DNA of 49,118 nucleotides, taken from the NCBI GenBank assembly GCA_027459645.1, contig DAIDHQ010000041.1, positions 1 through 49,118 of the forward strand. Reading direction: 5' to 3'. Source of the DNA: Vulcanimicrobiota bacterium (GTDB lineage: Bacteria > Vulcanimicrobiota > Vulcanimicrobiia > Vulcanimicrobiales > Vulcanimicrobiaceae). Shown here piece by piece: positions 32,775 to 42,432 of the stretch (its first letter is position 1; each line of letters starts with the position of its first letter). A program made the position numbers and the translations under genes. A model generated the notes under the pieces. It ran no database searches. It saw nothing but the letters and a program-made list of their open reading frames with translations, and was not told the origin of the DNA.

Positions 32775-33701
32775 ATGAAGCTTCCCGCATCGGCCAAGAT
32801 CGTCGAAATGGGGCCTCGCGACGGCCTGCAAAACGAATCCGCGGTCGTCTCGACCGAAGACAAGATTCGGTATATCGATCTGCTTTCGGAAACGGGCCTG
32901 CAGTGGATCGAAGCGACCTCGTTCGTAAGTCCCAAGGCGATTCCGCAACTGGCCGACGCGGTCGAGGTCTTTACGAAGATCCGAAAGACGGCGGGCGTTC
33001 GTTATCCGGTGCTGGTTCCCAACATGAAGGGCTACGACCGAGCAAAAGCGGCCGGAGCCGACGCGATCGCCGTTTTTACGGCGGCCTCCGAAGCGTTCAC
33101 CAAACGCAACATCAATATGACGATCGACGAATCGCTCGACACGTTCCGCGACCTCGTCGCCGCCGCAAAGCGCGATCGCATGTGGGTGCGCGGGTACGTT
33201 TCGACGGCCTTTGGCTCGCCGTTCGGCGATAAGGTGACGCCCGCCATGGTGGTCGACGTCAGCGTGAAGCTGATGGAGATGGGCTGCGACGAACTTTCTA
33301 TCGGCGATACGATCGGCGTCGGCGTCCCGAGCCAAGTCGACGAACTCGTACCCGCACTCGCGGCCAAGATCGAACTGCATCGTATCGCGATGCACTTTCA
33401 CGATACGCGTGGCACCGCGCTCGCAAACCTCTACGCCGCGCTCAGCAACGGCGTGCATATCTTTGACAGCTCCGCCGGCGGTTTGGGCGGCTGTCCGTAT
33501 GCTCCGGGTGCGACGGGCAACGTCGGCACCGAAGACGTCCTCTACTTGCTCCATTCGATGGGCGTGCAGACCGGCGTCAATCTCGATAAGGTTCGCGCCG
33601 CGTCGCGCTTCATTCGCGGCGTGGTGCACCACGAGCTCACCAGCAAGACCTTTGCCGCGCTCGAAGCGTCCGATGCGCGCAACCGGAGCGTCGCTTCATG
33701 A
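32775..33701 (+). CDS. Hydroxymethylglutaryl-CoA lyase
   Basis: HMG-CoA lyase, 308 aa, the last step of leucine breakdown, cleaving HMG-CoA to acetyl-CoA and acetoacetate. Family motifs are IVEMGPRDGLQNE, IEATSFVSPKAIPQLADA, VLVPNMKGYDRA, YVSTAFGSPFGDKVTP, ELSIGDTIGVGVP, AMHFHDTRGTALAN (metal-binding His residues) and SAGGLGGCPYAPGATGNVGTED with the catalytic Cys. ATG 32775 fits the family N-terminus and is 23 bases after mccA. It overlaps the amidohydrolase by 4 bases. Confidence 0.92.
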   Translation: MKLPASAKIVEMGPRDGLQNESAVVSTEDKIRYIDLLSETGLQWIEATSFVSPKAIPQLADAVEVFTKIRKTAGVRYPVLVPNMKGYDRAKAAGADAIAVFTAASEAFTKRNINMTIDESLDTFRDLVAAAKRDRMWVRGYVSTAFGSPFGDKVTPAMVVDVSVKLMEMGCDELSIGDTIGVGVPSQVDELVPALAAKIELHRIAMHFHDTRGTALANLYAALSNGVHIFDSSAGGLGGCPYAPGATGNVGTEDVLYLLHSMGVQTGVNLDKVRAASRFIRGVVHHELTSKTFAALEASDARNRSVAS

Positions 33702-34858
33702 TCGTTCGTACGGCCGTTCTTTACGACGGCACGCTCAATCCGCCGCGCCACAACGTGGACGTGGACATCGACGGCGGAACCATCCGCGACATCAGGCCCG
33801 CCGCCGAAGGCGTTCGGGTCGATCGTTCGGCCGCGTGCATTACGCCCGGCCTCGTCAACGCGCACGCGCATCTGGAAATGAACGGCGAAGCCAATACCGC
33901 CGGAACGCTGACGCTGATGTCGCAAAACGAGCGCATGTTGGCGGCGGTTGCCAATGCGACGAAAACGCTGCGCGCCGGCGTGACGACGATTCGCGAGGTC
34001 GGTTCGTCGTTCGCCATCGCGTGCAACGTGCGCGACGCGATCGACCGCGGCATGCTTCCCGGCCCGCGTATGCGCGCGGCGGGCGCGGTACTCTGCATGA
34101 CGGGCGGCCACGGCTGGTTTGTCGGGCGGCAAGTCGACGGTCCGTGGGATGCGCGCAAGGCGGTGCGCGAACAACTGATGCAAGGTGCCGACTGCATCAA
34201 GGTGATTGCGACCGGCGGCGTGTTGACCAAGGGCGCCGTTCCCGGCAACGCGCAATTGATGCCCGAAGAACTCGAAGCCGCGATCGACGAAGCGCACCGC
34301 CACGGTCTGCGCGTAGCGGCGCACGCCATCGGCACCGAAGGTATCAAGAATGCGCTGCGAGCGGGGGTAGACTCGATCGAACACGGACATTTGCTCGACG
34401 ATGAAGCGATCGATCTCTTCCGCGAGCGCGGCGCGTATCTGGTGCCGACGCTGGCGGCGCCCGCCTGCATCATGGAGCACATTCACGACGGAGCGCAGCC
34501 GGATTTTGTGGTACGCAAAGCCGAGACGATCAACGCCAAGATGCAAGAGACGATCCGCCGGGCGTTCAAGGCGGGCGTGCGCATCGCGGGCGGCTCCGAC
34601 GCCGGTACGCCGTACAACTTTCACGATCGCTACCATCGCGAATTACAGCTCATGCACGATCTGCTGGGGATGAGCGTCCAGCAAGCGCTCCACGCCGCTA
34701 CGGCAGTTTCCGCCGAGCTGATCGGGCTGCATCGCGGCGTACTCGAGCCGGGGGAGCCCGCCGACTTGCTGCTGCTGCGCCACGATATCGCGCGCGGATT
34801 GAGCGCGCTCGGCGAACCGGAAGCCGTCATCAAGAACGGCGATGTGGTTTTCGGGTAA
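33698..34858 (+). CDS. Amidohydrolase family protein (imidazolonepropionase/prolidase-like)
   Basis: A 386-aa metal-dependent amidohydrolase. Metal ligands appear in PGLVNAHAHLEMNGE (HxH), ADCIKVIATGGVLTKG with the bridging Lys, VAAHAIGTEGIKNAL, SIEHGHLLDD and GGSDAGTPYNFHDRYHREL (final Asp). An N-terminal and C-terminal beta domain (VLYDG, ADLLLLRHDIA) completes the fold. It resembles the Xaa-Pro dipeptidase/imidazolonepropionase-related group; the substrate is unknown. The 4-base overlap with HMG-CoA lyase suggests co-expression with branched-chain catabolism, possibly for peptide or lactam breakdown. Confidence 0.82.
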   Translation: MIVRTAVLYDGTLNPPRHNVDVDIDGGTIRDIRPAAEGVRVDRSAACITPGLVNAHAHLEMNGEANTAGTLTLMSQNERMLAAVANATKTLRAGVTTIREVGSSFAIACNVRDAIDRGMLPGPRMRAAGAVLCMTGGHGWFVGRQVDGPWDARKAVREQLMQGADCIKVIATGGVLTKGAVPGNAQLMPEELEAAIDEAHRHGLRVAAHAIGTEGIKNALRAGVDSIEHGHLLDDEAIDLFRERGAYLVPTLAAPACIMEHIHDGAQPDFVVRKAETINAKMQETIRRAFKAGVRIAGGSDAGTPYNFHDRYHRELQLMHDLLGMSVQQALHAATAVSAELIGLHRGVLEPGEPADLLLLRHDIARGLSALGEPEAVIKNGDVVFG

Positions 34859-34867
34859 ACGCCCGAG

Positions 34868-36016
34868 GTGACCGACCTCAAAGGACTTCGACTCGCCGTT
34901 CTTGCGCCGATCGCGTGGCCGTCTCCCCCGCCGGGTTACGGGCCGTGGGAACAGATCGCGTTCAACATCGCCGACGGCATGCGGCGCCGCGGGCTCGACG
35001 TCACCTTGTTTGCCACCGGAAACTCCCGCTTCGACGGACATGTGTCGTCGGTGATTCCCGTCGGCGTCAACCAGGATCGCGCGCTCAACGGCGACATCTT
35101 CGGAGCGTTGCACATCGGCGAGCTGATGCGGCGCGCGGGCGATTTCGATCTGATTCACAACAACTTCGATTGGAAGCCGATGACCTACGCGCTCGGCGTC
35201 CCGTCGCCGCCGATGATCACCACGATTCACGGCTTCTCCTCACCGCAAATTCTCGCCGCCTATTACGCCTGTGCGTGGCGAAGCTTCTTCTGCTCCATCA
35301 GCAACGCCGATCGCGATCCCGGCCTATCGTACCTCGCGACGACGTATAACGGCATCGATCCGGCCGATTTTACCTTCAGCGACCGCCCCGGTGACTATCT
35401 GGTATTCTTGGGCCGCTTTCATCCCGAAAAGGGCACGCATCTGGCGATCGAAATCGCGAAAGCCGCGGGCGTTCGGCTAAAGATCGCCGCGATTCCGCAC
35501 GACGAGCAGTATTTTCGAGAGTTGGTGGAGCCGCATATCGATGGCGATCGCGTCCAGTTTCTCGGCGCGGTAGAACGTGAAGCGCGCAACGAACTTCTGG
35601 CAAACGCGCTCGCGCTCGTTCATATGACGACGCGTCCCGAGCGTTTTGGCTTGACGATGATCGAAGCTCTCGCTTGCGGTACGCCCGTGCTGGGTGCAAA
35701 TATGGGATCGGTTCCCGAGATCGTCGTGGACGGCGTGACGGGTTTCGTCTGCGACGACGTCGGACAAGCCGTCGCACGCGTTCCGGAGCTCGCGCAACTC
35801 GACCGGCGCGCCTGTCGCGCCCGCGTCGAATCGACGTTTACCGTCGAGCACATGATCGACCGTTATGTCGATGCCTATGCGATGGCACTAGAAGGGCGGC
35901 TTCCACCCGAGCCAACCCAAGAGCAGCTGCGCTGGCGCAATCACGATTGGTGGGATCGGCCGATGGCCTTCACGGATCTCCCGGAGAAGCCGATATCGCT
36001 GCCATTCCATCGATGA
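34868..36016 (+). CDS. Glycosyltransferase family 4 protein
   Basis: A 382-aa GT-B fold retaining glycosyltransferase. The N-terminal half has PSPPPGYGPWEQIAFNIADGMRRRG and DLIHNNFDWKPM; the C-terminal half has VFLGRFHPEKGTHLAIEIAKAAG, VQFLGAVEREARNELLANA and the donor-binding RPERFGLTMIEALACGTPVLG (E-x7-E) with GSVPEIVVDGVTGF. The start is GTG at 34868, 9 bases after the amidohydrolase. Acceptor and sugar are unknown; this early GYGPWE type is common among soluble GT4 proteins outside large polysaccharide clusters. It ends 50 bases from the convergent purK. Confidence 0.87.
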   Translation: MTDLKGLRLAVLAPIAWPSPPPGYGPWEQIAFNIADGMRRRGLDVTLFATGNSRFDGHVSSVIPVGVNQDRALNGDIFGALHIGELMRRAGDFDLIHNNFDWKPMTYALGVPSPPMITTIHGFSSPQILAAYYACAWRSFFCSISNADRDPGLSYLATTYNGIDPADFTFSDRPGDYLVFLGRFHPEKGTHLAIEIAKAAGVRLKIAAIPHDEQYFRELVEPHIDGDRVQFLGAVEREARNELLANALALVHMTTRPERFGLTMIEALACGTPVLGANMGSVPEIVVDGVTGFVCDDVGQAVARVPELAQLDRRACRARVESTFTVEHMIDRYVDAYAMALEGRLPPEPTQEQLRWRNHDWWDRPMAFTDLPEKPISLPFHR

Positions 36017-36066
36017 CGCCGCTCGAGCGACCGCGAGCGTTCCCGGCGGCGCCGAGGTCTAGCGGG

Positions 36067-37197
36067 TCAGACCCAGCGTAACAACGCGTGCGCGGCGCGC
36101 GCGCGAGCGAGCACGGCGTCGTCAACCTCGTCCGGAACCACCATCGTGAAGTGGCCCATCTTGCGCCGAGCGACGGCGTGTTTCTTTCCGTACATATGCA
36201 TGACGATCATCGGATCGCGCAACACCTCCCGCTCGCCGGCCAAATGATTGCCGGTTCCCGTGCCCAGGACGTTCATCATCACGGCGTTGGCGTAGAGATA
36301 GGGCCGCGCGAGCGGAAGGCCGCATATCGCGCGCACGTGTTGCTCGTATTGCGAGCATTGTGTCACGTCGATGGTGTAGTGGCCGCTGTTGTGCGGGCGG
36401 GGAGCGATTTCATTCACCAGCACCTCGCCGTCCGCGGTGAGAAACAGCTCGACGCAATAGGTGCCGACGATCTTCAGCCCGCTGCCGATGCGCCGCCCGA
36501 TCTCTTCGGCTTTCGCGGCGACGGCCGGATCCACGCGCGCGGGCGCGATCGTGGTTGCCAGAATGCCGTTCTCGTGCTCGTTTTCGCCGACCGGATAGGT
36601 GACGACGTCGCCCTGCGCGTCGCGCGTCGCAACGATGCTGAGTTCTTTCACGAATGCAATCATGCGCTCCCAAATGAGCGTCGCGCCCTTGGCTTCCGCG
36701 AACGCCGTCTGCGCCTGCGCGAGGTCGTTGACGCGCCACTGGCCCTTGCCGTCGTATCCGCCGCGCGTCGTTTTAAGGACGGCCGGAAAGCCGAGGTCTC
36801 GTGCGGCAGCGATCATGTCGTCCTCGCGCTCGATTGCAGCAAACTCGGCGGTGCCGATGCCGCACTCGCGGACGAAGCGCTTTTCGAGCAAGCGATCTTG
36901 GGTGATGCGCAGGACGTCGCTCGACGGGGTTACGCGATAACCGTTTCGTTCGAGGTACTGCACCGACTCGATCGCGATGTTTTCGAATTCGTAGGTAACG
37001 ATATCCGTCTCGACGCCGAGCTTTTCGATCGCAGCCATATCGTCGTACTCGGCGACGATTTGGCCGTCGGCAACTTGGCCGCACGGTGAATGCTCTTGGG
37101 GATCGAGCGTGATAACGTCGTATCCCATCCGTTTTGCGTCAAGGGCAAACATGCGGCCAAGCTGGCCGCCGCCGATGACGCCGATCGTTTTGATCAC
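36067..37197 (-). CDS. purK: 5-(carboxyamino)imidazole ribonucleotide synthase
   Basis: PurK, 376 aa, an ATP-grasp enzyme that carboxylates AIR to N5-CAIR with ATP and bicarbonate. Visible are [110 protein letters not shown] and [19 protein letters not shown]. It overlaps the purE stop by 4 bases, the usual purE-purK pair. Confidence 0.94.
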   Translation of the reverse strand: MIKTIGVIGGGQLGRMFALDAKRMGYDVITLDPQEHSPCGQVADGQIVAEYDDMAAIEKLGVETDIVTYEFENIAIESVQYLERNGYRVTPSSDVLRITQDRLLEKRFVRECGIGTAEFAAIEREDDMIAAARDLGFPAVLKTTRGGYDGKGQWRVNDLAQAQTAFAEAKGATLIWERMIAFVKELSIVATRDAQGDVVTYPVGENEHENGILATTIAPARVDPAVAAKAEEIGRRIGSGLKIVGTYCVELFLTADGEVLVNEIAPRPHNSGHYTIDVTQCSQYEQHVRAICGLPLARPYLYANAVMMNVLGTGTGNHLAGEREVLRDPMIVMHMYGKKHAVARRKMGHFTMVVPDEVDDAVLARARAAHALLRWV

Positions 37198-37676
37198 GGC
37201 TTGCTGTTGGCCGCAGCGTCGTGCATGCGCGTGACGTACGCTTCCAGGCGCCGCGCGATGCCGTCATCGGTTACGGCCAGAATGCGTGCGGCAAAGAGTG
37301 CGGCGTTCACCGCGCCGTTGATCGCCATCGTGGCGACGGGCACGCCCGGCGGCATCTGCGCGATCGAAAGCAGCGAATCCATGCCCTTGAGCGCCTTTGA
37401 TTGAACGGGAACGCCGATCACCGGCAGCAAGGTCTTCGCCGCCGTCATGCCCGGCAGGTGCGCCGCGCCGCCCGCACCCGCGATGATCGCACGAATGCCG
37501 CGCGCGCGGGCATCCTGCGCGTAGGCGAACATTTCGTCGGGCATCCGGTGCGCGGATACGACCCGCACTTCGCAGGGTATCTCTAATTCATCCAGCGTCT
37601 CGCGAGCGCCGGCCATGACCTCGGAATCGGAGCGGCTTCCCATGATAATGCCGACGAGCGGGTTTGCGGTTGCCAT
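37194..37676 (-). CDS. purE: N5-carboxyaminoimidazole ribonucleotide mutase
   Basis: PurE class I, 160 aa, converting N5-CAIR to CAIR. Key segments are [28 protein letters not shown] with the catalytic His, [14 protein letters not shown] and [32 protein letters not shown]. The adjacent purK confirms the N5-CAIR route. ATG 37676 is the family start; the longer open frame runs against the divergent glycosidase gene. No good SD precedes it. Only 41 bases separate it from the glycosidase start, so the two divergent promoters must overlap. Confidence 0.93.
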   Translation of the reverse strand: MATANPLVGIIMGSRSDSEVMAGARETLDELEIPCEVRVVSAHRMPDEMFAYAQDARARGIRAIIAGAGGAAHLPGMTAAKTLLPVIGVPVQSKALKGMDSLLSIAQMPPGVPVATMAINGAVNAALFAARILAVTDDGIARRLEAYVTRMHDAAANSKP

Positions 37677-37717
37677 CGAGCAGGCGCTTCGAGTCGGAAC
37701 GGAGGACACCCTACGCA

Positions 37718-38941
37718 ATGCCGGACTTTCAGTTGGGCGTGAATTATTGGCCGCGCAGCAGCGCGATGTACATGTGGCAGCGCTTCGATCTCGGGGAGAT
37801 TCGTGAGGACATGGCACGCATCGCGTCGCTCGGCCTGCAGGCCGTGCGATTTTTCGTGATGTGGGATGCGTTTGCGCCCGAACCCGGGCGCATGGATAGC
37901 GAGATGCTGCTGCGTTTCGAACGCATGATGGAAGCGATCGGCGACGCGGGCCTGCGCGCGATCCCCACGCTCTTCACTGGGCACATGAGCGGCGTGAATT
38001 GGCTGCCCGCGTGGTCGCTCGATCCGGCGACGCCGCACGGACGCTTCCGCACCGTTTCGTCGGGGAAAGAGATGCCGTTCGGCATCGGCGATTTTTATAC
38101 GGACGAGCCGTTGCTGCAGGCGCAGATGCTTTTCGCACGACGGCTCGGCGAGCGCGTGCGCAATCATCCGGCGCTCAAAATCTGGGATCTGGGAAACGAG
38201 TTTTCGAATCTGCGCGAACCGAAGACGCCCCAAGACGCGGCGTCGTGGAGCCGCATGCTCACCGATGCGCTCCTCGAATCCTCGAACGTCGGCGCAACCG
38301 CAGGCACGCACGGCGAAGACGTCGAGCGAGACCGCCACATTCGCCCCTCGTCGCTCGATGCGCCCTTTGAGATATCGACGATGCACGGGTATTCGGTGTA
38401 TGCCGTCTTTTCACGCGGGCGCATGGATACCGACGTCGTCCCCTATTACGCGCGCTTGATGCAAGCGTTCAGCGGCAAGCCGCTGCTCTTTAGCGAGTTC
38501 GGCAATCCCACGTGCCCGCCGGGCAAAGTGACGCCGTACGACCGCCAACCGCTTCCCGGCGAACCGCAGCCCTCGAGCGCGAATCGGCCCGCGAACGCGG
38601 CAACCTATGCGTGTTTACAAGAAGACGAGATGGCCTCGTACTGCGAAGCGGTACTGCGCAAACTGCATGCGGGCGGCTGCATCGGAGCGCTGTGGTGGTG
38701 CTGGGCCGATTACGATCCGCAGCTGGCGTCGCAGCCGCCGTTCGACCGCGCGGAGCACGAGTTACATTTCGGCATGATCCGCGCAGACGGAACGCTCAAG
38801 CCCGTAGGTGAAACGCTTTCCCGCATCGCCGGGGAGCGTTGGAGCGTCCAGCAAATGCCGCCGCCGATTGCAAACGAACGCGCGTTTTACGAAGGGCTTC
38901 CGCACAGCATCTATGCCGATTACGATCGTTACCGGAGCTAG
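37718..38941 (+). CDS. GH5-like (clan GH-A) glycoside hydrolase
   Basis: A 407-aa TIM-barrel glycosidase without an obvious signal peptide, so probably cytoplasmic. It starts [20 protein letters not shown], and GGAGGA lies 11 bases before the ATG. The acid/base Glu is E161 in [12 protein letters not shown], and the nucleophile is likely E260 in [10 protein letters not shown], the spacing expected for clan [15 protein letters not shown] and [12 protein letters not shown] supply further barrel strands. Substrate is uncertain (mannan, beta-glucan or a glycoside). Its last 29 bases overlap the SDR gene, pointing to a two-gene operon. Confidence 0.75.
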   Translation: MPDFQLGVNYWPRSSAMYMWQRFDLGEIREDMARIASLGLQAVRFFVMWDAFAPEPGRMDSEMLLRFERMMEAIGDAGLRAIPTLFTGHMSGVNWLPAWSLDPATPHGRFRTVSSGKEMPFGIGDFYTDEPLLQAQMLFARRLGERVRNHPALKIWDLGNEFSNLREPKTPQDAASWSRMLTDALLESSNVGATAGTHGEDVERDRHIRPSSLDAPFEISTMHGYSVYAVFSRGRMDTDVVPYYARLMQAFSGKPLLFSEFGNPTCPPGKVTPYDRQPLPGEPQPSSANRPANAATYACLQEDEMASYCEAVLRKLHAGGCIGALWWCWADYDPQLASQPPFDRAEHELHFGMIRADGTLKPVGETLSRIAGERWSVQQMPPPIANERAFYEGLPHSIYADYDRYRS

Positions 38942-39965
38942 CGCAGGCATCGGTGCCGCACTGGTGCGGCAAGCCGCCGCGCGCGGCTGGAAGGTGCTCG
39001 CCGTCGCGCGGCGGGCCGATCGGCTGGCGCAACTCGCCGCGGAAACGGGGTGTGCCACGCTCGTCGCCGACGTCACCGCGCGCGACGCCGCCTCGCGTAT
39101 CGTCTCGGAAGCGATGCAGCGCTTCGGCGGCATCGACGTCGTCGTCAATAACGCCGGCAGCGCAAATCCCGGCGGATTGCTCGAGCAGGACGATGCGCAG
39201 ATCGAACGCCAGTGGCAGCTTCACGTGGCCGGACCGTTGCGCATCGCGCGTGCGGCGCTGCCGTACGTCGAGCGGGCGCACGGCGGTTTCATCTTTATGG
39301 GCTCGGGCCTGGCACGCGTTCCGGCGCCGAATTATGGGGCCTACGCGCCCGCGAAAGCAGCGGTGCGCGCCGCCGCGATTCAGCTACGCCGTGAATTGCG
39401 CCCGCGCAACGTCTTCGTCACGTACGTGGATCCCGGCGTGGTGGATACGGAGTTTTCGCAAGCTTCGGGCATGGAACCGCATCCGGCATGGTGGCACGCC
39501 AAGCCCGATACCGTCGCCGCTCGCATCTTGCGCGGCATCGAACGCCGCGCCGCGCGCGTGAACGCGGTACCGTGGCAGACCGCGGCGACGGTATGCGCGG
39601 AATGGCTCCCATCGCTCGCCGACGCCGCCATGTCGAAGCTCGTGACGAAACCGAGGATCGATAGCGCTTCCCCCGCCCCGGCTGCCGTTGCGGCAAGCCC
39701 AGTTGCGGAGGAATCGAATGCGTTCGATGCGGCGATAGAACCGGTGCGGCGACGCATGGAACGCGTAAAGTTGAGCGAGCCGTTCGTGCGATCGCTGCTG
39801 GTTCCGGGTGCTTCCGTCGAACTCAACGAAGCCGCAATGCGTTGGGCGGGGATGCCGAATAAAAACGAACGCGCCGCGCTTTCGGAAGTGCTCGACGCAC
39901 TTGCGAGCGCCGGATTTCTGGAAGCGGACGGCGATGGAAACTGGAAGGTGCTACGCGCGCCTTAG
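38913..39965 (+). CDS. SDR-family oxidoreductase with C-terminal extension
   Basis: A 350-aa protein. Residues 1-250 are a classical short-chain dehydrogenase: [23 protein letters not shown] (cofactor TGxxxGIG), VVNNAGSANPGG, then a Ser in FMGSGLARVP and the catalytic YGAYAPAK (Tyr-x3-Lys), and DPGVVDTEF. After an Ala/Pro-rich linker near residue 258-270 comes an extension of about 80 residues ending in a helix-turn-helix-like KNERAALSEVLDALASAGFLEADGDG-type segment with WKV strand. I do not recognise that extension; it could be a winged-helix module. It overlaps the glycosidase at the start and converges with znuB with a 15-base overlap. Confidence 0.78.
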   Translation: MPITIVTGASAGIGAALVRQAAARGWKVLAVARRADRLAQLAAETGCATLVADVTARDAASRIVSEAMQRFGGIDVVVNNAGSANPGGLLEQDDAQIERQWQLHVAGPLRIARAALPYVERAHGGFIFMGSGLARVPAPNYGAYAPAKAAVRAAAIQLRRELRPRNVFVTYVDPGVVDTEFSQASGMEPHPAWWHAKPDTVAARILRGIERRAARVNAVPWQTAATVCAEWLPSLADAAMSKLVTKPRIDSASPAPAAVAASPVAEESNAFDAAIEPVRRRMERVKLSEPFVRSLLVPGASVELNEAAMRWAGMPNKNERAALSEVLDALASAGFLEADGDGNWKVLRAP

Positions 39966-40766
39966 CGTCTTCAGTCCGACCGCGGCAAAGAATATCGCGG
40001 TTGCAAGCAGCACGATCGTCGCACCACTCGATCCGCGCAAGAAATACGACAGGTACAGCCCGCCGATCGTGCTTATAACGCCGAAGACGGTCGAAAGCAG
40101 CATCATCGGCGTAAAGCGCGACGTCAGTTGGTACGCCGCGGCGGCCGGCGTAACCAGCAGCGCCGCGACGAGCACGATGCCGACGGCCTGTAGCGACACG
40201 ATGATCGTCAACGCCAGCATCACCAGCAGCACGTACTCGATCGGAGCCGCGCGCATGCCGCTCGCCTGCGCGACGACGGGATCGAACGTCGTATAGAGTA
40301 ATCCGCGGTACATCACGACGATCGCAATGGCGACCGCGATTCCGAGCACGAGAATCAGCACCAAGTCCGCGATGCCGACGCCCAGGATGTCGCCGAACAA
40401 AAAGCTCTGCAGATCCACCGCATAATTCTTCTGGGTGCTCATCAAGAAAACGCCGAGTGCGAAGGCGCCGGTAAAAAGGACGCCGATCGTCGTATCGAGC
40501 GAGATCTTCCCGCGGCGGTGGACGAAGCCGATGCCGAGCGCCGTTAAGACCGCGACGATCGCGGCGCCGACGTAATAGTCCATCCCGCGCAGATAGGCGA
40601 TGACGATGCCGGCAAACGACGCGTGCGCGATGCCGTCGCCGATGAACGAAAGCTTGCGCAGCACCACGTAGGTTCCCATCACCGAACACAAGATGCCGAC
40701 GGCGAGCGCCTCGATGAACGCGCGCTGCATGAATTCGTATTGAAACGGGGCGAGCAACGCGTTCAA
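39951..40766 (-). CDS. znuB: Zinc/manganese ABC transporter permease
   Basis: A 271-aa metal ABC permease of the ABC-3 family with eight or so helices: AFIEALAVGILCSVMGTYVVLRKLSFIGDGIAHASFAGI, DTTIGVLFTGAFALGVFLM, YAVDLQSFLFGDILG, VVAQASGMRAAPIEYVLLVMLALTI and VLVAALLVTPAAAAYQLTSRF. The start is taken as TTG 40766, overlapping the stop of the ATPase gene; an ATG at 40730 (MQRAFIEAL) is the alternative. Zinc is inferred from the zur gene and operator at the head of the operon. Confidence 0.88.
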   Translation of the reverse strand: MNALLAPFQYEFMQRAFIEALAVGILCSVMGTYVVLRKLSFIGDGIAHASFAGIVIAYLRGMDYYVGAAIVAVLTALGIGFVHRRGKISLDTTIGVLFTGAFALGVFLMSTQKNYAVDLQSFLFGDILGVGIADLVLILVLGIAVAIAIVVMYRGLLYTTFDPVVAQASGMRAAPIEYVLLVMLALTIIVSLQAVGIVLVAALLVTPAAAAYQLTSRFTPMMLLSTVFGVISTIGGLYLSYFLRGSSGATIVLLATAIFFAAVGLKTLRRA

Positions 40767-41560
40767 AGCCGAATCTCCGGATGCTGGGCGTGGTCTTCGT
40801 GCGGGGCGTGATCCACGCGCAGGTGGCCGTGCGTGTGCGTGTGCTCGCGGATACCGGCATATGCGCCCGAAGCCACGACGTCGTGAGGATTTCCGAGGGC
40901 AAGAACGCGGCGGTCCAGCACCATCAAACGGTCGAACCATCGATCGACGTTTTCTAGATCGTGCGTGGTCATTAGGACGGGCATCCCGTTGCCGACCAGC
41001 TCGCGTACGAGATGATTCAGCGCGTGTTCGGTATCGGCATCGACACCGGTCGTCGGTTCGTCGAGCAGCAGAAGGCGGGGTTCTTGAGCGATAGCGCGCG
41101 CAACGAAGACCCGCTGCTGCTGGCCGCCCGAAAGCTGCGCGATGTGCCGGTTCGCAAGCGGCGCCATTTTGACGACTTCGAGCGCGTGCTGCACGATCTC
41201 GCGATCGCGTTTCGAAAAGCGGCGGTAGAACGGGAGCCGCGGAAAGCGGCCCATCGCTACCACGTCACGCACGGTCGCGGGAAACGTCCAATCGACGGCT
41301 TCAACTTGCGGAACGTAGGCGATGGTTCCCGGCACGAGCTTCTTCGGCTCCGAACCCAAGACGCAGAGTTCCCCCGACGCCGGGCTCAACAAGCCCGCAA
41401 CCGTCTTGAGCAACGTCGATTTCCCCGAACCGTTGGGGCCGATGATGCCCAGGGCTTCGCCGAAATGCACGGTTACGCTCACACGGTCGAGCGCCGTGAA
41501 ATCGCCGTATCGCACGACGAGATCTTCGATGTGCAGCGCCTCGCCTTCGCACGAGTTCAT
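40763..41560 (-). CDS. znuC: Zinc/manganese ABC transporter ATP-binding protein
   Basis: A 265-aa ABC ATPase: Walker A GIIGPNGSGKSTLLKTVAG, a Q loop in AYVPQVEAVDWTFP (typical of metal ABC ATPases), signature LSGGQQQRVFVARAIAQEP, Walker B LLLLDEPTTGVD and the H loop VLMTTHDLENV. The C-terminal end is His-rich (REHTHTHGHLRVDHAPHEDHAQHPE), a likely zinc-binding tail. It overlaps znuA and znuB by 4 bases each. Confidence 0.92.
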   Translation of the reverse strand: MNSCEGEALHIEDLVVRYGDFTALDRVSVTVHFGEALGIIGPNGSGKSTLLKTVAGLLSPASGELCVLGSEPKKLVPGTIAYVPQVEAVDWTFPATVRDVVAMGRFPRLPFYRRFSKRDREIVQHALEVVKMAPLANRHIAQLSGGQQQRVFVARAIAQEPRLLLLDEPTTGVDADTEHALNHLVRELVGNGMPVLMTTHDLENVDRWFDRLMVLDRRVLALGNPHDVVASGAYAGIREHTHTHGHLRVDHAPHEDHAQHPEIRL

Positions 41561-42432
41561 TGGAGCGCTCGCACGATGACGTCGGTATCGTAGTTCAGCA
41601 TGCCGGTATAGGTCGAAACGCGCGGGTCGGTTCCGATGGAGTCGTCGTAGAGGTTGTCGACGATCTTGATGCCGGAGTTGCCGGCAATTTGCCTCGCCAG
41701 TTTCGCGCTATATTCGGGCTCCGAAAAGATCGCTTTTACGTGGTGCTTGCGGGCGAGATCGATCAGCCGCGCGATCTGTTGCGGATTGGGGTCTTGGCCG
41801 GGATTGACTTCGATGAAGCCGAGCGTCGTGATGCCGAACCGGGCGTTATAGTATTGCCACGCATTGTGGAAGACGATCATGTAGCGGTGATCCGGCGGAA
41901 TACGATCGATCTTCCGCGCGATGGATGCGCGCAGATCGTCCAATTGCAGCATGTAACGCCGCGCGTTGCTGCGATACTCGGTGCCGTGGGCGGGATCGAT
42001 GGCCATGAGCGCGTTGCGAATCATCTCCACGTAGTGCTTGGCGTTCACCGGATCCATCCACAGATGCGGATTCTGGTTGACGACCTTTAGCCCGTCGCTG
42101 CACACCACGATCCGCAGCTTGCTCGACGCGGCATTCGCGATCGTACGTTTGAGCCAGCTCTCCAGACCCGCACCGTTTTCGATCAACAGTTGCGCGGAGG
42201 CAAGCGTCGCGACGTCTTGCGGCGTTGGCTGATAATCTTCCGGCGACGCGCCGACCGGCACGAGACTCTGCACGCTCACGCGCGATCCGCCGACCGCTTC
42301 GACCATCGAATTGAACGTCGAGATCGACGTGACCACGGCGATTTTTCCGGTGCTCGCGGGACGCTGGGCACCGTTGCCGCACGCGGCAAGCACCGCGATC
42401 GCCGCAAGAGCGAAAAGGCGCTTTAACCGCAT
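41557..42432 (-). CDS. znuA: Zinc ABC transporter substrate-binding lipoprotein
   Basis: A 291-aa cluster A-I solute-binding protein. ATG 42432 gives a lipoprotein signal MRLKRLFALAAIAVLAAC with lipobox LAAC. Core segments are KIAVVTSISTFNSMVEAVGG, VPVGASPEDYQPTPQDVATL, NPHLWMDPVNAKHYVEMI (metal-ligand His), VFHNAWQYYNARFGITTLGF (second His) and AIFSEPEYSAKLARQIA. The His-rich loop typical of some ZnuA proteins is absent. The start lies inside the last codons of zur, a 10-base overlap. Confidence 0.9.
   Translation of the reverse strand: MRLKRLFALAAIAVLAACGNGAQRPASTGKIAVVTSISTFNSMVEAVGGSRVSVQSLVPVGASPEDYQPTPQDVATLASAQLLIENGAGLESWLKRTIANAASSKLRIVVCSDGLKVVNQNPHLWMDPVNAKHYVEMIRNALMAIDPAHGTEYRSNARRYMLQLDDLRASIARKIDRIPPDHRYMIVFHNAWQYYNARFGITTLGFIEVNPGQDPNPQQIARLIDLARKHHVKAIFSEPEYSAKLARQIAGNSGIKIVDNLYDDSIGTDPRVSTYTGMLNYDTDVIVRALQ

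Noticed and set aside
33542-34636. 364-aa open frame on the minus strand
   Set aside because: Antisense to HMG-CoA lyase and the amidohydrolase, both well supported.
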